Source of the DNA: Thermotogae bacterium
GTDB lineage: Bacteria; Thermotogota; Thermotogae; Thermotogales; DSM-5069
DNA length: 8,936 nt
Direction of reading: 5' to 3'
Assembly: GCA_003641785.1 (NCBI GenBank)
Contig: QNAO01000025.1
Coordinates: 1 to 8,936 of the forward strand
Numbering within the stretch: position 1 is the stretch's first letter; every line of letters starts with the position of its first letter. Made by a program: the position numbers and the translations under genes. A model generated the notes under the pieces. The model ran no database searches. It had not been told where the DNA came from and saw nothing but the letters and a program-made list of their open reading frames with translations. Below, in pieces: positions 1-6,890 of this stretch.

Positions 1-113
1 AACAAGCAGAAAAGAACTGGGAAAAGCAAAACAAGTGAAAACAACAGAAAAAGATTTCCCAGAACCTTCATTATGATAAAATAATTAGATTTCAAGACCG
101 TTTTGAACACCAT
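1..113 (-). CDS. trkH: TrkH-type potassium uptake membrane subunit, N-terminal fragment
   Basis: This gene enters at 113 and runs off the window edge, so only 37 codons are visible. It reads MVFKTVLKSNYFII then a hydrophobic stretch (VLGNLFLLFSLVLLFPVLFC) that looks like the first membrane helix of TrkH/KtrB potassium transporters, which commonly start with a Leu-rich helix ending in a Pro. The ATG at 113 follows the TAA of the upstream TrkA gene by one base and has an AGGTG ribosome site 6 bases before it; an in-frame ATG at 71 lacks one. Position right after two TrkA gating subunits is the main argument for TrkH, which would form the membrane pore those subunits control. With so little sequence, another membrane protein cannot be excluded. 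Confidence 0.6.
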   Translation of the reverse strand, partial: MVFKTVLKSNYFIIMKVLGNLFLLFSLVLLFPVLFCL

Positions 114-114
114 T

Positions 115-774
115 TTAAGCACCTACCAGCGCTTCTACTACCCTGGTTTGAACTTTGGGATCACATATGACAAAAACTCTGTCTTGTGGTTGTAGAGAGG
201 TGTCCCCTCTTGGTATAAGAAAATCGTTGCCTCTGATTATACCTCCAATGACACTGTCTTCCGGCAGAACTATTTCCTTCAGTTTTTTCCCGGTAGAAGG
301 CGATGTTGGCGGTATTTCCAAGCGCAGGAAAGCAAGTTTCCCTTCTTCCATAGGAAAGAACTGAAGCATTTCATCGACAAATAACAGATTTTGTATCGTT
401 TGAGCGAGGAGTATAGTTGGACTCACAGCTACGTGAATGCCCAGTCTGTCAAATATCTCGATGTTGTCTGGGTCGTTGGCAAGCGTGACAACTCTTTCAA
501 CTCCGTAATAGCGGCGAATCATCTGAGAAATAATCAGGTTATCTTTGTCCCTGTTGGTTAAAACGACCGCTATGTCGTTTTTCATAAATTCGATTTGATC
601 CAGCACTTTCTTTTTGCTTCCATCTCCGTGGATTACAACAGCTGAAAACCTTTTTGCGAGCTCCTCACAAAAAGAAGCGTTTTTGTTTACCACGTAAACT
701 CTGTATCCTTTGGAAATCATAGATCGAGTGAGATGATAAGCTATACGTTGACCACCTATAATGACTATCTTCAA
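115..774 (-). CDS. trkA: TrkA family potassium uptake regulatory subunit with N and C domains (TM1088A-like)
   Basis: A 219-residue cytoplasmic gating subunit for a Trk potassium channel. Residues 1-120 form the Rossmann RCK_N domain and about 145-215 the RCK_C ligand-binding domain (TGKKLKEIVLPEDSVIGGII, then PRGDTSLQPQDRVFVI). The start is TTG at 774, overlapping the upstream TGA by 4 bases and preceded by GGAGG at 7 bases. The nucleotide site looks degenerate: the glycine motif reads GGQRIA (7-12) instead of GxGxxG, and the acidic residue expected at the end of strand 2 is Asn30. From memory, T. maritima TM1088A, which assembles with TM1088B into a mixed octameric ring (PDB 3L4B), is similar. 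The partner here is the adjacent 147-residue protein. The family is clear; loss of nucleotide binding is inference. Confidence 0.9.
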   Translation of the reverse strand: MKIVIIGGQRIAYHLTRSMISKGYRVYVVNKNASFCEELAKRFSAVVIHGDGSKKKVLDQIEFMKNDIAVVLTNRDKDNLIISQMIRRYYGVERVVTLANDPDNIEIFDRLGIHVAVSPTILLAQTIQNLLFVDEMLQFFPMEEGKLAFLRLEIPPTSPSTGKKLKEIVLPEDSVIGGIIRGNDFLIPRGDTSLQPQDRVFVICDPKVQTRVVEALVGA

Positions 775-1214
775 AGTGCTCCCTCCGAGCTTAGAAAAGA
801 TTTGATTTGTTCCACCATCAGCATTGTTGGTGATATAATGGTTACGCCGAATTCTTTGAATATTTCTTCGTTTTCTGGTTCATTAACGCGCGCCACGACC
901 TTGTTAACACCGAAATAGTATTTCGCCACAGTGGCTATCATAAAATTTGTGTTGTCTTCTGCAGTCAAGGCCAGTAGTATATTTGCACGATCGGTCTTGG
1001 CTTCTTTTAAGTATTCCAACTCCGTTGCATCTCCTGTGATTGTGAAACCTGTGAAATCAGACGCCAGAGCCTCAAAAGCGTTATCGTCCTTATCCAGAAT
1101 TACCACATTAGTACCCGCTGATGAAGCGTGGGAAGCTATTATTGAACCTATTCTGCCACAACCAACAATTACAATGTAAAGTCCCTCAGTTCTTTTCTTC
1201 GTGTTCTTTTTCAT
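771..1214 (-). CDS. trkA: TrkA family potassium uptake subunit, RCK_N domain only (TM1088B-like)
   Basis: A 147-residue protein made of a single RCK_N Rossmann domain. It has a proper nucleotide motif, GCGRIG (18-23), and Asp41 at the end of strand 2 (VVILDKDD), which normally holds the ribose of NAD(H). The RCK_C domain of ordinary TrkA/KtrA proteins is missing and its place is taken by a short tail (IKSFLSSEGAL). It therefore looks like the nucleotide-sensing half of a two-subunit gating ring, with the next gene supplying the C domain. The ATG at 1214 has AAAGGAGAT upstream and lies 29 bases inside the end of the response-regulator gene; the 3' end overlaps the next trkA gene by 4 bases. 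Tight packing implies co-translation of the pair. Confidence 0.9.
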   Translation of the reverse strand: MKKNTKKRTEGLYIVIVGCGRIGSIIASHASSAGTNVVILDKDDNAFEALASDFTGFTITGDATELEYLKEAKTDRANILLALTAEDNTNFMIATVAKYYFGVNKVVARVNEPENEEIFKEFGVTIISPTMLMVEQIKSFLSSEGAL

Positions 1215-1818
1215 ATTTTTGAATCTCCTTTGAAGCTTTCTTGTGATTTGGATCCAGAGACAAGGCGGCCCTGAGATGCCTCAAGGCTAATTTATGATTG
1301 CCGAGGTTTTGCAGTACATTGGCATAAACGTAATGGGCATCAGCCGAAGGTCTCAGCGCGAAAAGCTGCCGTGCCATCTTTTCAGCAACCGCGTATTTAC
1401 CCTCTGACAGTTTTTCCTCTATGCGTCTTTCAAGTTTCTCAAATGTTATCTGATCTACGGCTACAAGTTCTCTAACTTTCCTAACAAGATCCTGAGACGG
1501 AAATGGTTTTGAAAGGTAATCATTTGCCCCGCTCTTTATCGCTTCGACGATAGGAACGGCATTTGTTAACGCTGAAATGATAAGTATTGGCGTATCGAGT
1601 CCTTGGGTTCTAACTCTTTTTATGAACTCTATTCCAGAAATACCTGGCAGTTTTATATCAACTGTGATCAATTTGAAGTCACCTTTCTTTATTTCTTCAA
1701 GAGCCTCTTCTCCAGTTGCAACTGCTGCGACATTGTAACCCTCTTCTTCCAGAATCTTTCTCAAAAGGCCTCTCACATTTCTCTCATCGTCCACGATGAG
1801 AATTCTGTTTTCTTTCAT
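1186..1818 (-). CDS. Response regulator with C-terminal TPR-like tail
   Basis: A 210-residue protein. Residues 1-120 are a complete CheY-like receiver: acidic pair Asp10/Asp11, phospho-acceptor Asp54 (ITVDIKLPGISG), Ser82 as the switch residue, Tyr101 and Lys104 (YLSKPF). Residues about 135-200 are helical and TPR-like (EGKYAVAEKMARQLFALRPS, then HLRAALSLDPNHKKA). There is no DNA-binding domain, so output is probably through protein contacts. The ATG at 1818 is chosen because GGAGGAGGGGGTG directly precedes it; a longer reading from 1884 adds 22 residues unlike any receiver. The gene overlaps the acetyltransferase by 35 bases and the TrkA gene by 29. No histidine kinase lies in the window. 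Its place before the Trk genes suggests, but does not prove, a role in potassium control. Confidence 0.9.
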   Translation of the reverse strand: MKENRILIVDDERNVRGLLRKILEEEGYNVAAVATGEEALEEIKKGDFKLITVDIKLPGISGIEFIKRVRTQGLDTPILIISALTNAVPIVEAIKSGANDYLSKPFPSQDLVRKVRELVAVDQITFEKLERRIEEKLSEGKYAVAEKMARQLFALRPSADAHYVYANVLQNLGNHKLALRHLRAALSLDPNHKKASKEIQKYEKEHEEKN

Positions 1819-2272
1819 CACCCCCTCCTCCTTTCCAATCTTTCTTAAGTAGGCCAAAGACGAGAATATCATAATACTTCTCATTGTGGAATTTAGCCGA
1901 TCTCAAGCGCCCTTCACAGACAAATCCAAGATCTTTCAAAAGATTTGCGGACACCTTATTGTAAGAGTAAACCTCTGCTGACAATCTGCGAAGATTCAGA
2001 GTCCTGAAAACAAAATCAATGGCTGTTTTCAGGCATTTCTTACCGATTCCCTGCCCTCTACAACCTGGTTCAACGTAAAATGTGATGTACGCACTGCGGT
2101 TTATCCAACGAAGGGTGTGGAAAGAAACAAAAGCCAAATACGTGTTCTCTCGCTTGAAGTTGATAACGATTTTGGAGGGAATATCATTTTTGTGGAGCCT
2201 CATTTCGGAAAAAAGGTGCAGTTCCTCAGGTGGTGGATGCAGTTCCTCCTGCTCTCCAATGTCGAAATTCAT
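1784..2272 (-). CDS. GNAT family N-acetyltransferase, RimJ/RimL-like
   Basis: Probable acetyl-CoA-dependent N-acetyltransferase of 162 residues. The acetyl-CoA loop RGQGIG is at 72-77, preceded by NRSAYITFYVEPGC and followed by the typical helix and the YSYNKVSANLLKDLGF segment (102-117) seen in RimJ/RimL relatives. The substrate is unknown. The N-terminal part before residue 40 is short and Glu/Pro rich, lacking the usual first strand and helix pair of the family. ATG at 2272 is chosen because GAGGA lies 7 bases upstream; an ATG at 2290 overlaps the glnA stop by 8 bases but has no ribosome site. The last 12 codons run past the next gene's ribosome site and start, so the tail (GGGGDERKQNSHRGR) is probably unstructured. 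Confidence 0.85.
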   Translation of the reverse strand: MNFDIGEQEELHPPPEELHLFSEMRLHKNDIPSKIVINFKRENTYLAFVSFHTLRWINRSAYITFYVEPGCRGQGIGKKCLKTAIDFVFRTLNLRRLSAEVYSYNKVSANLLKDLGFVCEGRLRSAKFHNEKYYDILVFGLLKKDWKGGGGDERKQNSHRGR

Positions 2273-2282
2273 GCTCAGATCC

Positions 2283-3602
2283 TCACACATCTATGTATTT
2301 GTGAACTTCCCAATCTGTAACGTGGATACTGTACTCTCGCCACTCTCTTCGCTTCAAATCAAGAAACTTCTTGAAGATGTGTTCACCAAGCACATCTCTG
2401 ACAAAATCCGAACGCTTCATCAGATCCAGCGCCTCCTTTAGCGAGCAAGGAAGTGTTTGAATGCCAAGTTGTCCCTTTGTACTCTCGTTCAAAGAGTAAA
2501 TGTTTTGCTCCACTGGCTGGGGAACCTGAACCTTTTCTTCAATACCCTTCAAACCCGCAGCAACAATAACCGCAAAAGCCAAGTAGGCGTTACAAGAAGG
2601 ATCTGGGGCTCTGTATTCGATTCGTGTTCCATTTCCCCGAACCATCGGAATCCTCACGAGACTGGATCTATTTCCCATTGACCAGGCCACATTTACAGGT
2701 GCTTCATATCCAGGTACAAGCCTTTTATAGCTGTTAACTGTCGGGTTTGTGACCGCAGTTATTTCCCTGGCATGGGTTAGTATACCACCAACGAAGTGAA
2801 GAAGTGTATCTGATAAATCCTGACTGTCATCTGGATTGAAAAACGCATTTGTTCCGTTATGGAAAAGGCTCAAATGAGTATGCATACCAGAGCCATTGAT
2901 ATTGAAAAACGGCTTTGGCATAAACGAGGCACATAAGCCATGTCTGACTGCAAGTGTTTTTATAACAAGTTTGACCGTTTGAGTGTTATCCGCGGCTCTG
3001 ACGAGTTTGCTGTAGCGAAAATCTACCTCATGTTGTGAGGGTGCGACCTCGTGATGAGATGCTTCAACATCTATTCCCATCATTTTTAGGGCAACGGCTA
3101 CCTCGCTCCTGAGTGATTCCACTTTGTTAAGAGAAAGCAAATCAAAGTAACTGCCGTGGTCCAAAAGCTGTGCCACCGGGAATCCGTTGTTGTCTCTCGG
3201 TAAGACGAAAAACTCTATTTCCGGGCCAGCGAATATCTCAAAGCCAAGGGATCTGGCCTTGTTCACGACAAGCTTCAGTCTGTAGCGGGGATCTCCTTCA
3301 AAAGGCTCGCCATTGGGCTTGTAGATATCGCATATTACGCGAGCGCTTTTAATACCATTAGTGCTCCATGGCAAGATTGCAAATGTCTCTGGATCGGGTT
3401 TAAGAAACATGTCTGATTCTTCAATTCGGGCAAATCCTTCTATTGAGGAACCATCAAACATGATTCCTGATTCGAAAGCTCTTTTTATTTCCTGAGAAGG
3501 TATTTCAACATTTTTGAGTGTGCCGTTTATATCAGAAAACTGCAGGTGGATAAACTGTATTTTTTCATCTCGAACCATGTTGAAAATTTCCTCTATAGTC
3601 AT
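2283..3602 (-). CDS. glnA: Type I glutamine synthetase
   Basis: Cytoplasmic enzyme making glutamine from glutamate, ammonia and ATP; a dodecamer in this family. At 439 residues it has the usual length for the short GSI-alpha type. Signatures: MFDGSSIEGFARIEESDM (48-65, catalytic Asp50), the metal-ligand segment PEIEFF (127-132), SHHEVAPSQHEVDF (182-195), the ATP-site motif KPFFNINGSGMH (230-241), the flap Glu300 in GYEAPV, and RIEYRAPDPS (327-336). Arg59 matches the position of B. subtilis Arg62, a feedback-inhibition residue. I see no adenylylation tyrosine loop of the GSI-beta type, so control by adenylylation is unlikely. ATG at 3602 has GGAGG at 7 bases. It sits downstream of the 5-oxoprolinase genes, whose product glutamate is its substrate. 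Confidence 0.97.
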   Translation of the reverse strand: MTIEEIFNMVRDEKIQFIHLQFSDINGTLKNVEIPSQEIKRAFESGIMFDGSSIEGFARIEESDMFLKPDPETFAILPWSTNGIKSARVICDIYKPNGEPFEGDPRYRLKLVVNKARSLGFEIFAGPEIEFFVLPRDNNGFPVAQLLDHGSYFDLLSLNKVESLRSEVAVALKMMGIDVEASHHEVAPSQHEVDFRYSKLVRAADNTQTVKLVIKTLAVRHGLCASFMPKPFFNINGSGMHTHLSLFHNGTNAFFNPDDSQDLSDTLLHFVGGILTHAREITAVTNPTVNSYKRLVPGYEAPVNVAWSMGNRSSLVRIPMVRGNGTRIEYRAPDPSCNAYLAFAVIVAAGLKGIEEKVQVPQPVEQNIYSLNESTKGQLGIQTLPCSLKEALDLMKRSDFVRDVLGEHIFKKFLDLKRREWREYSIHVTDWEVHKYIDV

Positions 3603-3632
3603 CCGTCTCCCTCCTTTGACGTTTATAGCAAC

Positions 3633-3641
3633 ATCATAGCA
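3633..3641 (-). promoter_or_regulatory. Candidate extended -10 promoter before glnA
   Basis: Read on the minus strand, this is TGCTATGAT: a TGn extension followed by TATGAT, one mismatch from TATAAT. It lies in the 58-base gap between rnhB and glnA, the largest gap inside the minus-strand string, and would start transcription about 20-25 bases before the glnA ribosome site and start. No good -35 hexamer is visible at 16-18 bases, so this rests on the extended -10 alone. It would let glnA and the genes after it be expressed independently of pxpABC. Confidence 0.4.
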
Positions 3642-3660
3642 AGTGAGGCTTTAGAGATAG

Positions 3661-4359
3661 TTAAATATCCGTTAATTTTTCTCGTCTTCCAAGCTTTTTG
3701 TTGATGCTCTCAAATCTGCGTAGACTTATTTCAGTAATCTTGAAATTTAGACTACCGCGTTTTCTAATAGCGCTCAAAACTGGCTCATAAGTCAGCCTGT
3801 GAATTACTGTTGGTCCATATTCGCAAAGAAATTTTTTGTGCTCAGCGGTTGCATACCCCTTGTTTTTGTAAAACATGTACACGGGAAATACCTTGTGATA
3901 GGAAATCATTATTCTATCTCGAATAACCTTAGCAACGATCGATGCAGCGGCGATGCTCGCGCTTTTTGCATCGCCTTTTATCACACAACTGCCTTGCCTT
4001 GACAGTCTGAGGTTCTTACCGTCAATGAGCGGATAAGCTTCCCTGTCGCCGAGATTTTCAAGAGCCCTGTTCATTGCCAGTCGAGTTGCTTGAAAGATGT
4101 TGAAAACATCTATTTCTTCTGGAGTTGCAAGGCCTATTCCAACTTTTGAGGTAGAAACGATTTGTTGAAATATGTCTTCCCTCTCTGAAAAGTTCAATTC
4201 TTTTGAGTCACGTACGGGAATAGAGCTATTCTCAAGAATTACTGCGGCGGCAACAACTGGACCAGCCAGGCTTCCTCTACCGGCTTCATCTATACCCGTT
4301 ATTTTGCCAAATGTGTCACGAAAGAAATCATCAAATCTAAACATATCGTCTGTTTTCAA
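3661..4359 (-). CDS. rnhB: Ribonuclease HII
   Basis: Endonuclease that cuts RNA in RNA-DNA hybrids and at single ribonucleotides in DNA. All four metal-binding acids are present in the 232-residue reading: Asp24 and Glu25 in GIDEAGRG, Asp113 in LIDGK, Asp148 in AKVIRDR. The GRG motif and the conserved Tyr169 (KGYAT) used in junction recognition are also there. The length and C-terminal extension resemble T. maritima RNase HII as I remember it. I start it at TTG 4359, because GGAGGAGAGG lies 5-10 bases upstream; ATG 4344 is 25 bases from GGAGG, and ATG 4404, 20 bases inside pxpC, has only a weak site. It follows pxpC by 25 bases and has no evident functional tie to its neighbours. Confidence 0.95.
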   Translation of the reverse strand: MKTDDMFRFDDFFRDTFGKITGIDEAGRGSLAGPVVAAAVILENSSIPVRDSKELNFSEREDIFQQIVSTSKVGIGLATPEEIDVFNIFQATRLAMNRALENLGDREAYPLIDGKNLRLSRQGSCVIKGDAKSASIAAASIVAKVIRDRIMISYHKVFPVYMFYKNKGYATAEHKKFLCEYGPTVIHRLTYEPVLSAIRKRGSLNFKITEISLRRFESINKKLGRREKLTDI

Positions 4360-4364
4360 TGAAT

Positions 4365-4374
4365 CCTCTCCTCC
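4365..4374 (-). promoter_or_regulatory. Ribosome binding site deciding the rnhB TTG start
   Basis: On the minus strand this reads GGAGGAGAGG. Its spacing (10 bases from GGAGG, 5 from the inner GAGG) fits the TTG at 4359 and not the ATG codons at 4344 or 4404. Confidence 0.65.
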
Positions 4375-4384
4375 AAAGATCGTG

Positions 4385-5374
4385 TCACCAGGGTGACTCA
4401 CCATAATATTCTTCTTCAGGTTCTTGCAGTGGAGGATTTCTCAAAATCGATGAATAAAGCGCTGTGAATTGTTCGGCTTTCATTGTATCTATGAGAGAAA
4501 ATCTCACTTTGTGTCCTGTGGAACACTGGGCCAGCCTGTCCACATCTTCACGTATGACGTGAAGTATCACGGCGTATCCTCCCGTTGTTTGAGAATCTGC
4601 CATAAGCACTATTGGTTTGCCATCTGGTGGAAGCTGCACATATCCCCGATCCACAGCTGTTGTGATCACACGTCCCAGTGTTCTGGCTTTTTCAATGCAC
4701 TGACCCTCCAACCTGTAGCCCATTCTATCGCATGAAGAGCCCACCGTGTAGATGAATTGAAAGATTCTGTTGAAATCTTCTGAAAAAAGATCTGCGTGTA
4801 TACCCTTAGTTGCACGCAAGTTCAAAATTTCATCGCGATCCGGTATTCTTTCTAAAACATCTTTTGTTGGCCTCTTGCCTGCGACCTCGTCCAAAACTGA
4901 GTGAACATCAGTTGTTTTTAGAGGAAGAACATCACCGTTTTTCAAAAGCCTTCCATGGAATCCTCCAAATCCACCACGGTAGTAAGTAGACTTGCTTTGC
5001 ATTAAGGATGGAACATCTATTCCTCCTGCAAACGAGATGTAGTTCACTAACCCTCGCTGCTTCAGCCTTATCTCAATCATGGATCCCTCATTAACGAACA
5101 GAGCTCTCCATGTCCTTGCCTTGGTGTCATTTACGATCAGATCCGCATCGGCACCTGTTACAGCTATGAGGGATTCTTTCAAGATTTTAAATGAAAAACT
5201 GCCACCTATAACTTCGATTAAAGCTTCGTCAGATCTGTTTCCCACCAAAGTATTGGCATAAGCGGCAGAGAGCTGATCCATGGCACCTGCCACAGGCACT
5301 CCCAGTGACCTGTATCCCTTTCTTCCAAAATCCTGGACTGAGGCGAAAAAACTGTTTATTATCTCAATGCTCAT
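4385..5374 (-). CDS. pxpC: 5-oxoprolinase subunit C (biotin-dependent carboxyltransferase-like, KipA family)
   Basis: Third subunit of the ATP-dependent PxpABC enzyme that opens 5-oxoproline to glutamate. The 329-residue protein has the family hallmarks: SVQDFGRKGYRSLGVPVAGAMD spans 12-33, the FAGGIDVP and GGFGGFHGRLLKNGD segments are at 115-148, DRMGYRLEG at 216-224, and LPPDGKPIVLMADSQTTGGY at 248-267. Its length is normal for the family. Older annotations call such proteins KipA, allophanate hydrolase subunit 2 or urea amidolyase-related; the neighbouring pxpA and pxpB decide for the oxoprolinase role. ATG at 5374 has AGGGGGA at 6 bases and overlaps the end of pxpB by 11 bases, consistent with coupled translation. 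Confidence 0.93.
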   Translation of the reverse strand: MSIEIINSFFASVQDFGRKGYRSLGVPVAGAMDQLSAAYANTLVGNRSDEALIEVIGGSFSFKILKESLIAVTGADADLIVNDTKARTWRALFVNEGSMIEIRLKQRGLVNYISFAGGIDVPSLMQSKSTYYRGGFGGFHGRLLKNGDVLPLKTTDVHSVLDEVAGKRPTKDVLERIPDRDEILNLRATKGIHADLFSEDFNRIFQFIYTVGSSCDRMGYRLEGQCIEKARTLGRVITTAVDRGYVQLPPDGKPIVLMADSQTTGGYAVILHVIREDVDRLAQCSTGHKVRFSLIDTMKAEQFTALYSSILRNPPLQEPEEEYYGESPW

Positions 5375-6113
5375 TTTGTTCCCCCTGTGATGTGGACAAG
5401 TCTGTTAGATAGACACCTTCCATCTGCTTGTACTGTTCAACTGTAACTGGATAAAATCTAACCTTATCACCAGGCTTGATCGCGATTGGAGGAGATCTCC
5501 TGGGATCAAACATCTTGATCGGCGTTTTGCCTATGATTCTCCAGCCGCCCGGACTTTCTACACCGTAAATGCCTGTCTGTTTTCCTGCAATTCCGACGGA
5601 ACCCGGAGCGATTCGGGATTTGGGACTCTTCAATCTTGGCAGTGCGATTCTATCGTCAACATCTCCAAGGTACACAAAACCCGGTGTGAAACCGAGCATG
5701 TAACACAAATACTCCTTTGATGTGTGGACAGCGATGAAGCTTTCATAACTCAATTTTGTAGCAGCAAGGATTTCCTCCAGGTCTGGACCAAACGTACCGC
5801 CGTACGCCACGGGTATCATCCAGAGTGAAGATTCAAGGGGCAACTTCTTATCTTTTAGTTTCTTCCACTGCTGCAAAACAGTTTTTCTCAGCTTCTCTGC
5901 ACAGGTTTTTTCAGGATTGTAGAATATCGTCAAACTGGAATACGCGGGAACGATCTCTTCAATACCACCATCGATACCACTTTTTGAAAGCTCCATGAGG
6001 GCTTGCCAGAGCTTCTGCACACAAGTGTTGCAATTCAGATTGATACCCGTGCAGAACTCGATGTAGACGACGTATCCTCCACTTTCCTTTATGACAGGAT
6101 TGTCGTAGATCAT
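5364..6113 (-). CDS. pxpB: 5-oxoprolinase subunit B (KipI family)
   Basis: Second subunit of the PxpABC 5-oxoprolinase, 249 residues. The cyclophilin-like C-terminal half shows VAYGGTFGPDLEEI (102-115), His130, GFTPGFVYLGDVDDRIALPR (141-160), RIAPGSVGIAG (167-177) and SPGGWRIIGKTP (187-198), all standard for the family. The N-terminal half carries a slightly unusual CTGINLNCNTC stretch with three cysteines at 21-31. B. subtilis KipI, a histidine-kinase inhibitor, belongs to the same family, but here pxpA and pxpC adjoin, so the metabolic role is favoured. ATG at 6113 overlaps the pxpA stop (ATGA) and has only a weak GTGAG upstream, so it probably relies on coupling to pxpA. Confidence 0.93.
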   Translation of the reverse strand: MIYDNPVIKESGGYVVYIEFCTGINLNCNTCVQKLWQALMELSKSGIDGGIEEIVPAYSSLTIFYNPEKTCAEKLRKTVLQQWKKLKDKKLPLESSLWMIPVAYGGTFGPDLEEILAATKLSYESFIAVHTSKEYLCYMLGFTPGFVYLGDVDDRIALPRLKSPKSRIAPGSVGIAGKQTGIYGVESPGGWRIIGKTPIKMFDPRRSPPIAIKPGDKVRFYPVTVEQYKQMEGVYLTDLSTSQGEQNEH

Positions 6114-6877
6114 ATCAGCTCACACAGCTTGGTAATAGCTATTCCTTCGTTTTCAAGAGATTTTCTTAAGTTCCTTGCGATTTCAACTGCGTGGGGTGTG
6201 TCTCCATGAACACATATCGTGTGAACATTCATTTGTATTTCTTTTCCATCTACGCTCTCCACTTTTCCTTCTTTAATCACTTTAACAGCTCTTCTTGCTA
6301 TTTGATTGATGTCTTTAAGCAAAGCGTTCTCGTGAGTTCTCGGCACTAAAGTGCCCTGAGATGTGTAATTTCTATCGGCAAAGAATTCAAATCCCACTTT
6401 CAAACCTTCAGCTTGTGCGACTTCCGCGATCTTGAAATTCTGAGGAGCTATTAGAATCAAATCTCTGCTGAAGGACTTCATCGCTTTGACAATAGCTTCA
6501 GCGTAATCTACTCTGCTGCAAGCAGTGTTGTACAGCGCACCGTGAGCCTTGACATGTGTCAGTTGCTTTTTTTCGGCTTTCGCAACTGCATAAAGCGCTC
6601 CAAGTTGATACAACACATAGTTTTCCAGCTCATCTTTCAAGATTTCCATGTTTCTTCTTCCAAAACCAATTAGGTCTGGGAAACCTGGATGAGCTCCAAT
6701 AGACACGCCCGCGTTCACAGCGAGCCTGACAGTCCGTCTCATGATATTCGGATCACCAGCGTGAAAGCCGCATGCGATATTAGCAGAGGTGATATAGCGA
6801 AAGAGTTGTTCATCGTTTCCGAGCCTGTAAGTTCCAAAAGACTCTCCACAATCAGCGTTTAGATCTACTCTGTGTAT
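6110..6877 (-). CDS. pxpA: 5-oxoprolinase subunit A (LamB/YcsF family), apparently starting on ATA
   Basis: First subunit of the PxpABC 5-oxoprolinase. Read from the ATA at 6877 it has 255 residues, normal for a family of about 250. Conserved segments: VDLNADCGESFG (4-15), ANIACGFHAGDP (32-43), IGAHPGFPDLIGFGRR (60-75), VKAHGALYN (109-117, usually KPHG), FFADRNYTSQGTLVPR (165-180) and VHGDTPHAV (223-231). The first ATG in frame is at 6742, codon 46, inside the fold and after two of these motifs. Between the in-frame stop TAG (6902-6904) and VDLN there is no ATG, GTG or TTG. GGAGG at 6886-6890 is 8 bases before ATA, giving an N-terminus M-H-R-V-D-L-N like that of relatives. Gene identity is firm; ATA initiation is inference, and a sequencing error or ATG-to-ATA mutation is the alternative. 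Confidence 0.9.
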   Translation of the reverse strand: MHRVDLNADCGESFGTYRLGNDEQLFRYITSANIACGFHAGDPNIMRRTVRLAVNAGVSIGAHPGFPDLIGFGRRNMEILKDELENYVLYQLGALYAVAKAEKKQLTHVKAHGALYNTACSRVDYAEAIVKAMKSFSRDLILIAPQNFKIAEVAQAEGLKVGFEFFADRNYTSQGTLVPRTHENALLKDINQIARRAVKVIKEGKVESVDGKEIQMNVHTICVHGDTPHAVEIARNLRKSLENEGIAITKLCELI

Positions 6878-6885
6878 GAAAGTTC

Positions 6886-6890
6886 CCTCC
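6886..6890 (-). promoter_or_regulatory. Ribosome binding site of pxpA
   Basis: GGAGG on the minus strand, within GAGGAGGGAAC. The base-to-codon gap of 8 points to the ATA codon at 6875-6877 as the initiation site, since no standard start codon follows it in the pxpA frame before the conserved protein sequence begins. Confidence 0.7.

Noticed and set aside
2082..2441. A 119-codon plus-strand reading frame
   Set aside because: It lies antisense to the glutamine synthetase and acetyltransferase genes, has no recognisable domain or ribosome site, and is Ser-rich as expected from a reverse-strand shadow.
3603..3660. GlnR-type operator (TGTNA-N7-TNACA) upstream of glnA
   Set aside because: No such sequence is present in the gap, and no GlnR gene is seen nearby.
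4385..6113. KipI-KipA kinase-inhibitor pair controlling sporulation
   Set aside because: The pair adjoins pxpA, which is the arrangement of the 5-oxoprolinase; nothing in the window suggests a sporulation kinase.
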